Assembly (NCBI GenBank): GCA_047495785.1
Contig: JBLDXI010000021.1
Location: 310,001-374,000, forward strand
Direction: 5' to 3'
Source: Lepidodermella squamata
Taxonomy: Eukaryota > Gastrotricha
Length of the DNA: 64,000 bases
Below the pieces are notes generated by a model. It searched no databases. It was not told where the DNA came from and was given only the letters and a program-made list of their open reading frames with translations. Of this stretch, positions 46,844-59,435 are shown in pieces (position 1 is the first letter of the stretch; each line of letters opens with the position of its first letter). The position numbers were made by a program, and so were the translations under genes.

Positions 46844-47809
46844 TCATATTCCGAGAACGACCTTGCAATTTTTACAAAAATGAGTACAACCTAGAGTCTT
46901 TATAAATGATATAGAGGGAAAGACTGCGAATCTTGATAGTTAATATAAAGAGAGTTGAAAGGGCCGCCTTAATTTTGTGATGACATGGTCTTCCGTTATT
47001 TACTCATCTCACGATGATGATATAGGTGTCATCAGCTGATTATGTTGTGTCGTATCTAACAGAAATTATACGCCGGTTCTTTGCTTTCTCCACTGACTTT
47101 TCGTTGTGCTCAAGCCGCCTTAATGTGTAATATAATAATAATTATAATGAAATTAGGAGATATTTGGCGCTGTAAACAAAGATACCCAGTAAAATTCGTC
47201 AAACGAATGAAAAAGCCAAACTGGTCTGGTCATCATCGTCAATATATTACGTGGAATGCTAGCTGACAATTGACTAATCTACATTCGCCCTGCTCGGTTC
47301 TTTTTATAGAAAATGATCGGAAAATTGACATAACAGAGCGCTGTCTTCTCATTTGTCGTACCATGTCTCGTAGCGTTGTGGTCTATAACACAATTTTGCT
47401 GTTAAAATATTAATATTTATATGAATATCTCGCATATATTTTGTTGTCCGCTTGTGTTATGTGTGCGTGTGTTAAAGATGACGATGACTCCTGACTATAT
47501 AGGTTGCATAGCTGTATTCAAGCTCATTTCTAGCATCTGCTAAGTACATAACTATTATTACTACTATTAATTCTTCAATAAGCTGAACTACTATTCTTGG
47601 CCATCTAACAAAACAAAACAAAACAACCAGAACAGTGCTTGCAATTATTTCGGTCGTTTATTATTATTACTATTATTATATTATATTATATGGGAATACT
47701 TCGTGTGCTGCGTGCTACGAATGAAGAACATTTCAATGAGTTGAAAAATGTTGTTTTCCATATCATGTAGAAATTATTTTGATTATACGTCAAAATTTCC
47801 AGCCAGAAA
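46844..47809. other. Intergenic between RAB6 and the CNC-bZIP gene
   Basis: AT-rich with ATT trinucleotide runs near 47660-47690. No exon recognised. It ends with an acceptor-like AATTTCCAG (to 47802) eight bases before the CNC ATG. Confidence 0.35.
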
Positions 47810-50800
47810 ATGGGCCGGCGATCGCGCAGGAAGGTCGACGCTGTGTAAGTTCAATTAATCTATTAATTATCGCCTTGTACACTTCGAAGATTTTTCTACA
47901 TAAAACAACATAAAATCTTATGGTGTTTTTTCAGGGGGAAAACATCTTGCGTTGTCTGAAAAATTAATCAAATTATCACACTGAGAATCGTCGCAAATTT
48001 TAGAGATTTCGATAGAGTCGCGTTAGATATCACTGGGCCGTGCTGCCGCAACTTATGATAGCTGATTATTCCAGGCCAATTGAAGCACATCCAAGTTATA
48101 AATGGGAGAAAATTTCCGTCTGAAATCTATAATTTATTTTCTCTGTGAACATTTTTCCATGATTTTCCCCATCAACCTGAACTTCTAAGACATCTCGGCA
48201 ACGCGGTGAAGTCTCCTCAACTATCGAGGATGAAAACATTCCATGCGTCTGAATCGTTGAAATTCAATTTATAATAGGAAAATTGGCCAAGAGCAGCCTG
48301 AAGAATGTTCAAACTCAAAACACCGGAAACCGAAGGACCTAAAATTGGAAAGTCGGGGAAAATTATAGATTTGAAAATGTGTCAACTCGGCACATTTCCT
48401 AGCATTTTGCTTGAATTTCGCGCTCGTAACCCTCTCACTACTTGTCACCCATTTCATGTGATTTCTCTATGTTTCGGCACTCCGGTTTAGTTCAGGCATA
48501 TTTCTAGGTCATAAAAGTAATTCGATTACTTCAATGGCCATTTAAAAGGTTGACAGGATAATGAGTGAAATGGATGTCATAGATCACACAGGTTTTAATT
48601 TTAAATCAGGATATTCTGTTACCGAAATTTTGAGAAGTATCAATTCAAGACGAAAATAGCAAATTTTGGCGATGTCGCATATTGAGAAAAAAATTTACTC
48701 GAGCACGTGCGTAGTACAGCAGCGCTTCAGAACAACACACGCGCTTTCATTGTGAAGTTGACCTTAGATAGCCACAATTGACCGGCAGTAGATTTTGGAT
48801 AAAAAACTCTTATCTAGAGATTGTTTTGCAAATGGCTAAATAATCTGCAAGGTGGGTATGCAAATTATTTCTCAAGGGGTCTTATGACCAGGGAATTTGA
48901 TTTTATCTGTTGAATTACGAATATTTATATTGAGATTATCTTTTCATTTAGAATTGGTGTTGCACTGGTTCTGGGCCTGATCGGGAGTGAGATGCGTCCA
49001 GACGGCACCATAGTGAGCTCGAAAATGCCCAGCAGACTCGAGCAAACCGACGCGGAGATCCAAGCCGCCGAGACGGCTGCGAACGGGCTCGTCGATCACG
49101 TGCTCATCGACGAGCTGGGTCGCATCAAGGGCCTCGACGAGAACATCGCGGGGCACCCGGAGAAGGGCGGCGTCATCCTGCCGGTCATGCCGATGCCCAT
49201 GCCCAAATCGGCCATCCGGCCAGACCACTGCTACAGCTCGTTCTCGGGCAAGGAAGTCAAGCAGGAGCCCGGCCTGCTGTGGCACGTACCCTCGGGCACC
49301 CCGACCGAGCACTACCATGTGCCGGTGACTTACCCGGTCACCGACGTCCAGTACACCCCGACCGCCTTCGAGCTGCTGCACCAGCGCATCGGCATCGGAG
49401 ACGCCCAGCACCAGGAATTACAGGCCGAGTTGGCCGATTTGGTTGCAGCGGTTCGCCCGGCTAGTGGCGAGCAATCGCCTCTGTCTTTCGAGTCGGGGGC
49501 TGAACAAAACCCTGAAGACCTTTTCCGCGATATTTTGGCCGAAAGTGCCGCTCAGTACGATGAACCGGCGCCGTTCTCGCCGTCGAAGGGGCTGTCGCTT
49601 GATGACCCCATGTCCACTTTCCTTGACCCGACTCAGGACATTTTTCGCTGGATGGAACAAGGAGCTCTGTTCGATCCTGCCTTGGATGGCGCTTCCACTT
49701 CACAAACGTCACAGGACTTCTTCGGCGCCCAGCCACAGTTTGGCGACTACTCAGGCCAACACGACCTTCCTGCCGCGGATACTGACCGCACTATTGATGA
49801 ACTGCTGTACGCTCTCGAGAGCGAGGAGAAAAGTGTGCCTTTTGCTTCTGGATTCGGTGCTGCTAGCTCGGTAAGTTAACATTATCAGCTTAATAATTAT
49901 TTCGCTAACTTGGTCGGACTATGCCGAGAATTGATTGAATCAAGTTGGAAGGCAAATTCCATAGTCTTATGTGGCAGATATAAGAGAAAAAGTGTCAACA
50001 AGGCAATTAGTCAGTTGGATGATGGACAATATTTTTTCTTCGGTAATAATTGAAAAAGTGTAGCAAATGTGGCCCCTTGATTGAAAACTCCATTTTTAGG
50101 TGTAGATTCTATTCCAAATTTTTCTCAAATGTCTCTTATACCTTGTGCCCAAACGATATTTTCTTCGATTATTTTGTAACCCTGAGTAATATTTGGTGGG
50201 GTTTACAATTCTGCCATAGTCAATGAGTGGGGTAAAAACTGCTGCTAGGGAAATTATTAAAAGTTTATAGAGTTAACAACTCCCGTTATACCACCCAGAA
50301 TATCTCAAACTTGGTGGAACCAATGAATCCACAATTTTCTGATTGGTCGGGTGGTCGGCGTATAACGTGGATTTTTTTTATCACTTTCACGCCTTTTTAT
50401 AGCATTTCGGCCGTAAAACACGACCATTTCAAATTTTTGATTTGAGATCACTACGCGCACCGAATGTTCGTTCGCGAGTTGGGGATTGACTAAAGTTAAG
50501 GATTAAGGAAAAACTAGGATAAATATTACGGATTTGGAATGCCCTGCACTAGAGACCTATCGATAGGTTAACCCAAATAAATCAGTTCGCGGATTCAACA
50601 TATTCAATTGAATTTTCTAATTATTTTAATATTTTCTGATATTCTAATAAACTGTTTCCATAGGATCCACAGAAATTTGAACCGATCTACACTGACTGCG
50701 ACCCACCGGTTACTTTGATCCCGGAACCTGCTATTGGACTGAACTTGAACGCGACTCGAAAACGCCGATCTGAACCGTCATGGTCCTCAGGCGCTTCATC

Positions 50801-51383
50801 CTCCTCAAAATCGTGCGCCTTCGACTACCACAACCACACGTATGACGACGGAGCCGCTGAACGTAGAGCCCAGAAAGTGGCGCGGGCTCGTTGCGGCACC
50901 TCCAGTGATGAATCATCTGCAAGCGGAGCTCTCCGCTGCAAAGATTTGCAAGACTTCGAAAGACTACGCATTCCGTTCACCTACGAGGCGGTCATCTCGG
51001 CCGAACCGAGCGCTTTCAACTCGATGGTGGGCGATCACAGACTGAATGACGAACAGAAGGCGTTGATGCGGGCGGCCCGCCGGCGGGCCAAGAACCGAAA
51101 TGCGGCGCGGCAGTGTCGCCAACGACGTGTCGACGAGGTTGAGGACCTGGCTGACGAAGTGGAGGGTCTAGAGGACGAACGGAACCGACTTGTGTCGGAG
51201 ATGGACGAAATCGACGCGGAAATCGCGGCTCAGCGAGCGGCGAATGAACGGCTACAGGCGTACATCCTCGAGGTGTACTCGCAACAGCGCCCGCCCACCC
51301 TCCGCGACGCTGAATACCGCCTGCAGGCGAACCCTCGAAATGGATCATTCACCCTGGTCGAACAACGCGGCATCAGGGCTTGA
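47810..51383 (+). CDS. CNC-type bZIP transcription factor with ER-anchor-like N-terminus (NRF1/SKN-1A-like)
   Basis: Three exons, 47810-47844, 48952-49870 and 50664-51383; 557 aa. The 35-bp first exon (MGRRSRRKVDA) ends at a GTAAGT donor and joins in phase to IGVALVLGLIGSEM, giving a basic start plus a hydrophobic stretch as in ER-bound NFE2L1 and SKN-1A. VLIDELGRIKGLDE may correspond to the LID-x-L/DLG region of that group. The middle is acidic. The C-terminus has the CNC segment IPFTYEAVISAEPSAFN (about 419), a basic region RRRAKNRNAARQCRQRR (about 455-471) and a real leucine-zipper-like heptad helix. CNC factors control oxidative-stress, detoxification and proteasome genes, usually paired with small Maf. 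Exon 1 rests on phase, the strong donor and the sense of the product; translation from the ATG at 48992 would lack the anchor. Confidence 0.8.
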
Positions 51384-52754
51384 AGGAAACTATTGTAAAT
51401 AATATGAGTGATAGAAAGATCTGATCGAATGATATGAGTGAGTAGAAATTTATTTTGTGGTGTTTGGACGGATCGTTGAGAAATCGACGATTATATAATA
51501 TAATAATCTGAGTAGAGTGTGGTCTAACTCATTTCCCTATCTTTTCTCAGGCCATTTTATTATCATCAGATTTCATTGTTTATTGGCGTGGGCCGTTAAA
51601 TTAACTATCGCATGTTTATAATCTTATTTATTGTTGAGTTTCAGGTGTTGTTTATGGGTCATTGAGAAATTTCACCACCACCACCACCTCTTCCGAAAAC
51701 TTGCAGCTTTTCAAAAGCGATTGATTTGACCTTTGAATGAACGAAAACACACCTAATAATAATTATTTTCTCGCTATCTATCTCTGTTATTGTTATTTAT
51801 GACGGGCTGATGAGAACGATGGTCTCGTGGGAGGTTTTACCACCGAATTATCAGAAATATCTATTCAAGACAGGTTGGTTTTCCGGCCTTCGCTCACCTC
51901 GTTCTGTTATTGGTTCTTCTGGTTGTTGTGTATAACAAATGGGAAAAATTGCTCTTGTATTACCGTATTATATATCGTAATCATGATTTTAAAAATTGAA
52001 AAAGCATTAATCAACTGTGAGCGTGATGATTTGCTTCGGTTGTGTGAGTGTTATTTGACTTGAAAAGCTGACTTGAAAAATTTCTTCGCACATTCTTGTC
52101 TTCTCTCTGGGAAACAGAAAAATTCGGTTATTTATCTGGTGATTGATAATCTAATAATATACACTATTCATTATGTGCATTCGTTTTTGCTCCATTTTCT
52201 TTGGGTAGGTGTTAGCAACACGATTATAATTATAAGATCCCGTGAAAAATTCGAAGTGTTCCACAGTTATAATATGTGCTGCTGAGCCATTGCAATGTCT
52301 TGCATGATGATGATGATTGACTGGTTTAATATATATTAACATCGTCCATACATCAACTTGCATCAGTTTGTCCGGTATATTTTTCTGATTTTTTTATTAT
52401 AATTTAATAATTACTATTCTTCTTCATTTGTGCTGTCTGTGTAAAGAAATATATCGCGACTAAAAAGCTAACAAAGCCACAACATTGGGCCTCGAGTTGT
52501 AACTGCCTCAGAATCCAAGTTAACAAACGATTACCAAAAAATATAATTAGCGGTATTGTCTCTAAAATCTACGCTTTAATGTGCATTCCTTGTAACTTGT
52601 AAGAAAAAATATTTGTGTTATTATTATTTAATGTATTGACACTTAGTTATAGTATTTATCCGATATATATTTGAAAAATCATAATAAAAAATTGAATTTA
52701 TATGTTTTTGTGTTTTTTAGTCAAATTGTTTCGTATATATATATATATATATGA
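51384..52754. other. Intergenic between the CNC-bZIP and KANSL2-like genes
   Basis: Contains the CNC 3' UTR and, at 52735-52752, a TA dinucleotide run right before the KANSL2-like ATG. TTTTTTAG at about 52713-52720 could end an upstream non-coding exon or receive a spliced leader. No coding exon seen. Confidence 0.35.
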
Positions 52755-55700
52755 ATGTCAGGCGGGCGAGGTTCGAGGAAGAGCCGGCAATCGCCCGAGG
52801 CGATATCACCCGGCACTTGCGCCTACGCCGAGCGGCTCTGTTCACGTCCTGTGGCCAATCCTTCGACTACGATGTGTTGGGCCCACGTGAATAGCGCGGC
52901 TACGAGTCCTCAAAAATCGCGAAAGTCAGCCGGCGCATCGCCCGCGAAAACAGTCACTAGCCCAGCCGCCTTGAAACTATCAAAACCGAATGTCAAATCC
53001 GAGTTAACAGACGCGGAACAGCTGCGGAAGTTGACCGAAAAATACGTGGCGCCTCAATTACCTCTGAAAACGGAACATGTGAAAGCCGATGAAGTAGCAG
53101 GTCGAGTGCCGAGCCGGTGTGAATATCTCGAGGCGCTTGGTGCAATCAATGTCGATGACCCAGCCGCCCAGTTCTGTTCTATGGAGGATTCGGCGTCTGA
53201 CGATGGCTCAGACGAGTTCGGCAGTACAGCCCCGCTCGGCCACGCCGGCGTTTATTTGGCCGAGGAAGTTGTCTCAGTCGCGTGTGACCGGATGAAACAA
53301 TTAAGGCGGCTCTACGTCGAAGAGTTGAAGCACATATCTGTTCAGTTGAAAGTGTCTCGGCGGCGCTATTTAACCGAAGTAGCGAGGGATCGACGGCGGC
53401 GAATCGGTGACCTTTTGACTGACTATATCGCGACAACGCCCGAGCAGCAGAGGTGTCAGCGTTTGCTAGCGGCAATGCGGCGGCATCGGCGGCGATATCC
53501 GTCTGTTGACAATGTGATACGGTGGAATTTGCGGTCGAAATTAAAGCACGGCAAGGTGGGCCACGTGCAACAAGCAGCGTCAACGTCAAGCGACGCGGCG
53601 GTGGTGGATCAAAACGCTCCTGTTAACACGACGTGCTCAGTTGTATCGTGCGATCAAAATGTACTACCTTTGACAAAGTATTGCTCAAAACGTAAGTTCA
53701 ATGCTGAAATGACTGTAAATGAAAATTTGTAAACGAATTTATAAATTTTATCAATCTCAATAGAAATTCAAGGGAAAAATCTGAAGAGAGCTTAGCGAAA
53801 GAAACTAAAGGGAAAGTTGTCAAAAACGGACGAAGGTTTAGAGCGAAACCGGACTGACTTGGGAAATGAAACGTGGAAAATTACGCACTTAACTAGCTCT
53901 CAAGTCATTTTTGGGTACGAAATTCATACATTTTCGTATTAATAATTAAAGTAGAAATCTAAATCAGGGATTATTGGCCAATTCAAAAATTTCTCTTGTC
54001 AGGCAAGGAGCCTGTATTTTTCTCCACATCTTTTATTACATTGACGTTTTCATGCGTAAACCGGACTACAAAATCGGCCCGGTTCCCTTATAGCGCAAAA
54101 CAAGCGATACACTTTTACCTATTTTAATCGACTAATTTTCGGTCGGATTTGATTCGGTCTTCGGTGTACTTACATTCGGTTTTAAGTTGGCCGCGGAGGA
54201 AATTGTTAAGGATCTAAATACGTGCACCGCCTAAATCTGAGTTTCAGCACTAAATATCAGCATTCAGAGCCTATTACTGCTGTTAAGCCAAGACGAGGCT
54301 CTCAGGCATTTTCGACCACGCGCCACGCATGCCTAGGTTTTCACCGTATTCCGTATAACCGCGATTATAGGTACATGACAGCTCAAGCCACCTTTATAGT
54401 GCTATGAGGTAGACTTACTGTTTCGATAAGTGTTTGAATTGAGATTAGGATATGATGAACTCGTGCCTTTAGGCTCGCTCGCATAGTTAAGAGAAATGCG
54501 GCATATTATGCAAATGAGCCATGATGCTGAGATTATCATCACTTTATGATATACTATTTTGATTGGGAATCGTTAACTTGCCCACTGCCGGCAACTCTGC
54601 TCCGGAACGCTACCACAGTATGGGCTGTATTTCGGTAGCAGTAAAATCGTGCTATTTGCCCACGATTAAGGTAGACTATTCAACATCCTGCCTTATTTGC
54701 ATAAACCGTCGGAACCGTCGAAATATAATTTTTATTCTATATTCATCGGAAACTCGTATTTAAGTTAATATTTAAATATTATTCCGATGGTTTAAGACAT
54801 CGTTAAATCACGAATGTGGAATGAGTCACGAGAATGTATCAATTGAACCTCAATTAAAAGTCAAGCACGACCACGGCTAGCTCGGCCACGCCCACGGCCT
54901 CGACCCCGAATGTTAGCAGTTGGATCTTCTTGTAAGATTACAGCTTGGCCGCGTCCACGGGCAGCGCTTCGAGTAATCACATGTATTGGCTCTGCTTCAA
55001 GCACAGGCTGAACCTTATGCCCACGCCCACGGCCTCGACCACCGATGATGGCAGGTGGCTCCACTTCAATCACAGGTGGAATGATGGCAGCTTGGACTCC
55101 TCCGCGACCACGCCCACGGGGTCGGCCTAGGCCCCTGCCCCACATTTTTACAACAATTTGATGTTCTTCTCTATATTCAAACATGACTTATGACCGTCGG
55201 AAAATGCCTAAATCCTTACTTCCAAACCGCTTGCGAGCATTCATTTTCACATGAAAATAACACGTTAGCCGCAGTATTACGATACCAAATGACAGTTCTA
55301 TGGCCGTAGTAATATAACTAGCTCCGTCAGCCATTATCGCCAGGGGCATGTTAAATGGCATAAATAATTTCAAACCACGAAAAATCACTTGATACGCTCG
55401 GCCATTCTCATTGCTTGAAACACCAAGAAGAATTGGGTGAAACTTTCGATTTTTGTCAGACGAGCCGCCGATAAAAATCTTGTGGCCGCCATGGATGATT
55501 TTGTGAGTAGCATCGATTTGAAAGCCGCGGGCATAGACCAATAGATGCTCGTTGTCCGGTTTACGCAACCGTGATTCGCACCATGCTCGAAGCTCGGCAG
55601 TTCCATAATTGCTGGCGCCAGATTCTGGGCGACTTGAATCTTTCGCTTGAACTGTTGCTTTAGGTTTGATACCTGTCTGATCGTTAGGCGAGGGTGATTC

Positions 55701-57404
55701 CGCTCGCGAATGAACTTCGGCCTATCGTTGATATGATCCAGCACATATTTGCGGACATCAGGCGTGATGACTGCCGTCGATGCCTCAGGCTGAACGTGTT
55801 TCCCGCCAGAGGATGGAACCGCTTGATCTGGCGACCACTTAAGAACAGCCTTGTGCGGATAGATCTTGGCGCCAGACTTGTGGAAACGGCAGACGTAGTA
55901 GCAGGTCTCCTTGTTGTTGCCGCTCTTCGTGGTGTCAATCCACAGGTCAGGATAGGTTTGCTTCACGTAATCCTTCGACTCTTGGTAAGAGATTGCGTAC
56001 CGCAATGACTCGAAGTTATCCCATTCATTCTCGACATTGGGCCAAATCGCATCTTCCCCATCCTCAACAATACCAGGGTCAGCGCTCTCCTCATCATCAA
56101 ACTCAGATTCGTCGAAATTCATCCTCATAAGCTTTTGATTCTATGTATTCATCATCGGTCTGACTGTCAGACTCGCAATTTCTCAACAAATCCATCATCG
56201 AAGATGAAACGAAAGAATTATTAAATAAGTAAGGCTAGGTTATAGCTAGCTGTTTCAAATCAGGCCACGCGTATTCCGACAGCTTAAGCTCGTGTTCCAA
56301 TGTAATAATGCAGTAAAATGACTTTTCGATAGTTTAATTTAGTTTATACACCCTTTTTATACATTTCCGACGTTTTAATTAAAAATGGTTCGCGGAAAGA
56401 AATTATTAGTTTTATGGAATGATGGGTGCCCCAGGTCGATTGGGTGATCTTCTAAGTAACTGCTTCCAGAGGCGTCGCTAGAGTGGCAAGATGACATTCC
56501 TTTCCACGAATTAAGTGGTGGCTTTATATATTTAGTGTTACAGATGTTTATTTTTTATTTTGTCTTGAATAGGATTAGTTAGAGCGGCTTTCTAGTACTG
56601 GAGTCACTATTTTAGTATGTGCAGTTGGCACACCCAATTCTTTATATATTTCGATTATAATCAATTTCCGATTATTTCAATGTTGGTATTTTCGCGAAAA
56701 CACCGAAATAAAAGACTCTTTCAGCTGACCTGTCCTGCATACCTGGAATAATATTGCTCATAAATAAATAAGATCAAACCAAAAATTAGTACGTATGTAG
56801 ATAAAAATCAAAATCATCTGATCGGCACAAAATTTATACCGATGGAAAGTACTGATCAAGGGGATCTCGAAATTAAAGAAATCTTTCATGTCGGATTTTT
56901 TCGGGTGAGTTATGGCAGTTTCAATTTTTTTCCGAGATGACATTTTTGTGGCCGCACCCAAATATATACAGTCATAGTATCTAGGAAGGGAATATAAAAT
57001 AATAATTAAATTAAAAAGCTCATTTTAATTTAAATTTTTTTTTCATTTCAGATATTATGCTCGATCGAAGGCAACTGCTATTTTCGAAATGCCCCGGTTT
57101 CTTCATCGCTCCGTGCGAGAAGCCGCCAGAAAGCGGCGATTTGCCTACAACACCTTCAAGCTTGGACGCTTCGAAGCCACTCCGCCACATCGACTGCGGT
57201 CGGTTGGTTGTTCAAAGCCCGAATCCTCCGCGAGGTCTCTCGAACTCGCCGGTCGCTTCTACTTCGATTTCAACCCGGAGTAGCGGAAATTCGCCGTCTC
57301 CGAGTGTCATGGCATCGGACACTTCTTCTTCAATGCTGTGCTCGATGCACCGGGCTCTGGTGCAAATTTCGTCGACACCTCCGGTGACTAAATCGGCAAA
57401 GTGA
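52755..57404 (+). CDS. KANSL2-like NSL complex subunit with two C3HC3H-type zinc fingers
   Basis: Two exons, 52755-53691 and 57052-57404, joined over a 3,360-bp intron; 429 aa. Exon 1 ends LPLTKYCSK at a GTAAGT donor in phase 1, and exon 2 supplies HIMLDRRQLLFSKC. The split finger thus becomes C-x5-C..LPLTKYCSKHI..LF-x-x-C, the KANSL2/INO80D signature. A first finger lies at residues 22-44 (C22, C29, C41, H44). Between them is an acidic stretch and HAGVYLAEEVV..LRRLYVEELKHI, which matches the KANSL2 helical region. KANSL2 is part of the nuclear NSL complex with the acetyltransferase MOF/KAT8; INO80D is the alternative. The C-terminus is Ser/Pro-rich. AATAAA is at 57505-57510. Confidence 0.78.
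54861..56128 (-). pseudogene. Broken Mutator-like (MULE) transposase inside the KANSL2-like intron
   Basis: Antisense to the host gene. The N-terminal ORF (56128-55385) begins acidic, then has YYVCRFHKSG and IRERNHPRLTIRQVSN, as in the DNA-binding half of animal MULEs. The catalytic-like part (55568-55188) is in another frame: FQIDATHKI, HPILLGVSSNENGRAYQVIF, MADGASYITTAI and CYFHVKMN fit the MULE D-T..P..l-g-v..D-g..A-i..C-x-x-H-v-x-x-N pattern. A third ORF (55184-54861) is a tail of GRGRGRG repeats. At least one frameshift near 55590 and a stop between the second and third ORFs make it inactive. Terminal repeats were not identified; AACCGTCGAAATATAA near 54713 and an inverted ACGTCGGAAATGTATA near 56363 are weak candidates. 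Confidence 0.75.
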
Positions 57405-57504
57405 TTGATTGTGATTGATTGAAGATTTTGTTTTTGTTATTCTGACAGCCGTCCTCGCACTAGTTTTCAACAATGCATAATAATAATTTGATTTTAACGC
57501 CGAA

Positions 57505-57510
57505 AATAAA
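57505..57510 (+). promoter_or_regulatory. Poly(A) signal of the KANSL2-like gene
   Basis: AATAAA 101 bp after the stop codon at 57404. Confidence 0.55.
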
Positions 57511-57625
57511 ACTGCCAGTTCTTTTTTTGAAATTGTGTTTTGATTCGAAAAACTCCACCTTAATGAAATTTGCAGTTACCCGTGAACATGGAGAATAGAA
57601 GAGTTATCTTTGTGAAAAAATGAAT

Positions 57626-58535
57626 TACTGTAAGCCGGTACAACTTTGAACACCCAAGTCCATGCAAACTTCGATGTGATGTGTAAATTAAACAGATGCG
57701 ATTTTGGTCGGGTTTTCAACGTAGTTCGACTGGGGCCGCCCACCGTAACACCCTGATGTTTTCTCGGAAATTCGCAAGCGTAAGGATTTGGCAAGGGGTA
57801 CCCCAAAAGTACAACTTTGAGCACCAACATTTCGTGAAATAAAAAATCCACCTTTATTCGTGCGCAGAGAATTTCGCGTGAAATTTGCGATTTTCACCTC
57901 ACTGGTGTGCTTCATTCAGGAAAAAACGACGCGTGAAACGTATGATATGTAGCTTGGCACTCACCGCAGTGAAAATATGAAATAAATATATCCCAGGCGA
58001 CTTCGCAGAAGTTGTGAGCACTCATCATTAAGTTTCATTTATGCCGCTTGTTAATATTATGAAAATAAATAATGCTGCATTATCATTTAGCCAATTGTAA
58101 CAATTAGCGTACATGATTTTAGTTCATTCGATTGCTGCTGCGAGAAGCGACACTAATGCCAAGTGTGTGAGAACGTAGTGCGTGAAAATTGAAAAATAAT
58201 AAGTTATCAACATTTTTATGGTGGACTTTTTACTCGGTATTTGAGATTAATTCGTTGCCATTACGAGATAGGAAGTCGTTTTTCTGATCACTACGTTCTC
58301 TATGGAGCATAGTAGAGTTCAGTAAATGCGAACGAAGTCTATAAAAAACTTGAAACATCATACTCAAAGTCAAAATAATGAATTTCTATCGTTAGAAAAT
58401 GGCAAAATGTTAGATCTCAACGAGACCTATATTCAGTAGAATTCCCAAGCGGTAGATTCCCACGGTTTCAGAGAAAAGCTGATTTGCGTGAAATGTTCAA
58501 AGTTGTACCTGTTCAAGTTGTACTGGATTACGGTA
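57626..58535. mobile_element. Non-autonomous element with TA-bounded inverted ends
   Basis: The left end TACTGTAAGCCGGTACAACT and the right end read inverted (TACCGTAATCCAGTACAACT) agree at about 17 of 20 positions, continuing through TTGAAC with one gap. A second inner TACAACTTTGAGC block occurs on the left near 57809. The 910-bp interior has only short overlapping ORFs. TA borders fit a Tc1/mariner-type target duplication; autonomy is lost or never existed. Confidence 0.55.
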
Positions 58536-59435
58536 TTGCGTTTTTTTATAAAGTGGGGGCACGTTAATTAATTGTGATAATCGAAAAACATGCTATTGCG
58601 AAATGAAGCACACAATTCAATTCTCGGACGAATTTCTGTTCCAAAAATTCCATCATTTAAGACAAAATTGATCACATGGTTGTCCAATAGCATTCACGTT
58701 ACCGTCGCAATATACAGCGTCTCTTAAAAGCACAATCGTTTTAAATAAGCACTCAAAGGATGTTACAAGGCCGGTTTTTCGGCCACGGAACACTGATACT
58801 ACTATTGTCAGAATCGTCGATGAATTGCCGACTTCGTCGCCAGTTCTCAGCGACCTTGCGCTGATGCGTGGCTTCGGTTCCAGCGAAAACCGCCTCATCT
58901 GGAAACCCAACAAAGCAAAATTCACCGAGCGCTTGATTTTACTATGCTGCTATTAGCCTTGTTTTTCTCATCCTGAAACAAACGATGGAATCGATTTCCA
59001 AGCTGAGCTTATTTTCGTTGACGATTTAGTAGCTATTAGGAACATGAAACGGGTTCGAGAGTTTTTGAAGCTAAGCCAATCAAGCATAATCGCGATATTC
59101 TTGAAAAAATAGGGAACAATTCATTCTGAACAAAAACGCATCCAAATTTCGAACATTTGCCCCGATTCTATTTCTTCCTCTTCCGTCTCTCATCTTCCTT
59201 TTTTCTATCTGTTCTTCTTCTTCTTCCATCTTCCCCCTCTTCCTTTTCTATAGACAAATTCTGGTGGTTTGAATCACTGACGAGCCAATCAGCTTTCGAC
59301 AAATTGCATTTGTTTATTTTACTCTCACTTTTGATTATTGAAATTAAATTGGGAAACAAGTTGAAAGTTCCGAAACAGTCGAAGAAAATGTCAAAAAGCT
59401 GGATTAGGCAATACTGAATGCAATTATATCGAGGA
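58536..59435. other. Intergenic between the inverted-end element and the minus-strand helical gene
   Basis: An open frame exists on both strands at 58653-58925 without family match. AATAAA on the minus strand at 59313-59318 probably ends the helical-protein gene. A CTTC/TTCC-rich tract runs 59170-59250. Confidence 0.4.

Noticed and set aside
48944-49411. Minus-strand 155-codon ORF across the CNC-bZIP exon
   Set aside because: Antisense shadow of a GC-rich coding exon.
58653-58925. 90-codon ORF on the minus strand
   Set aside because: The plus strand is open across the same interval in another frame and neither shows domains or splice context.
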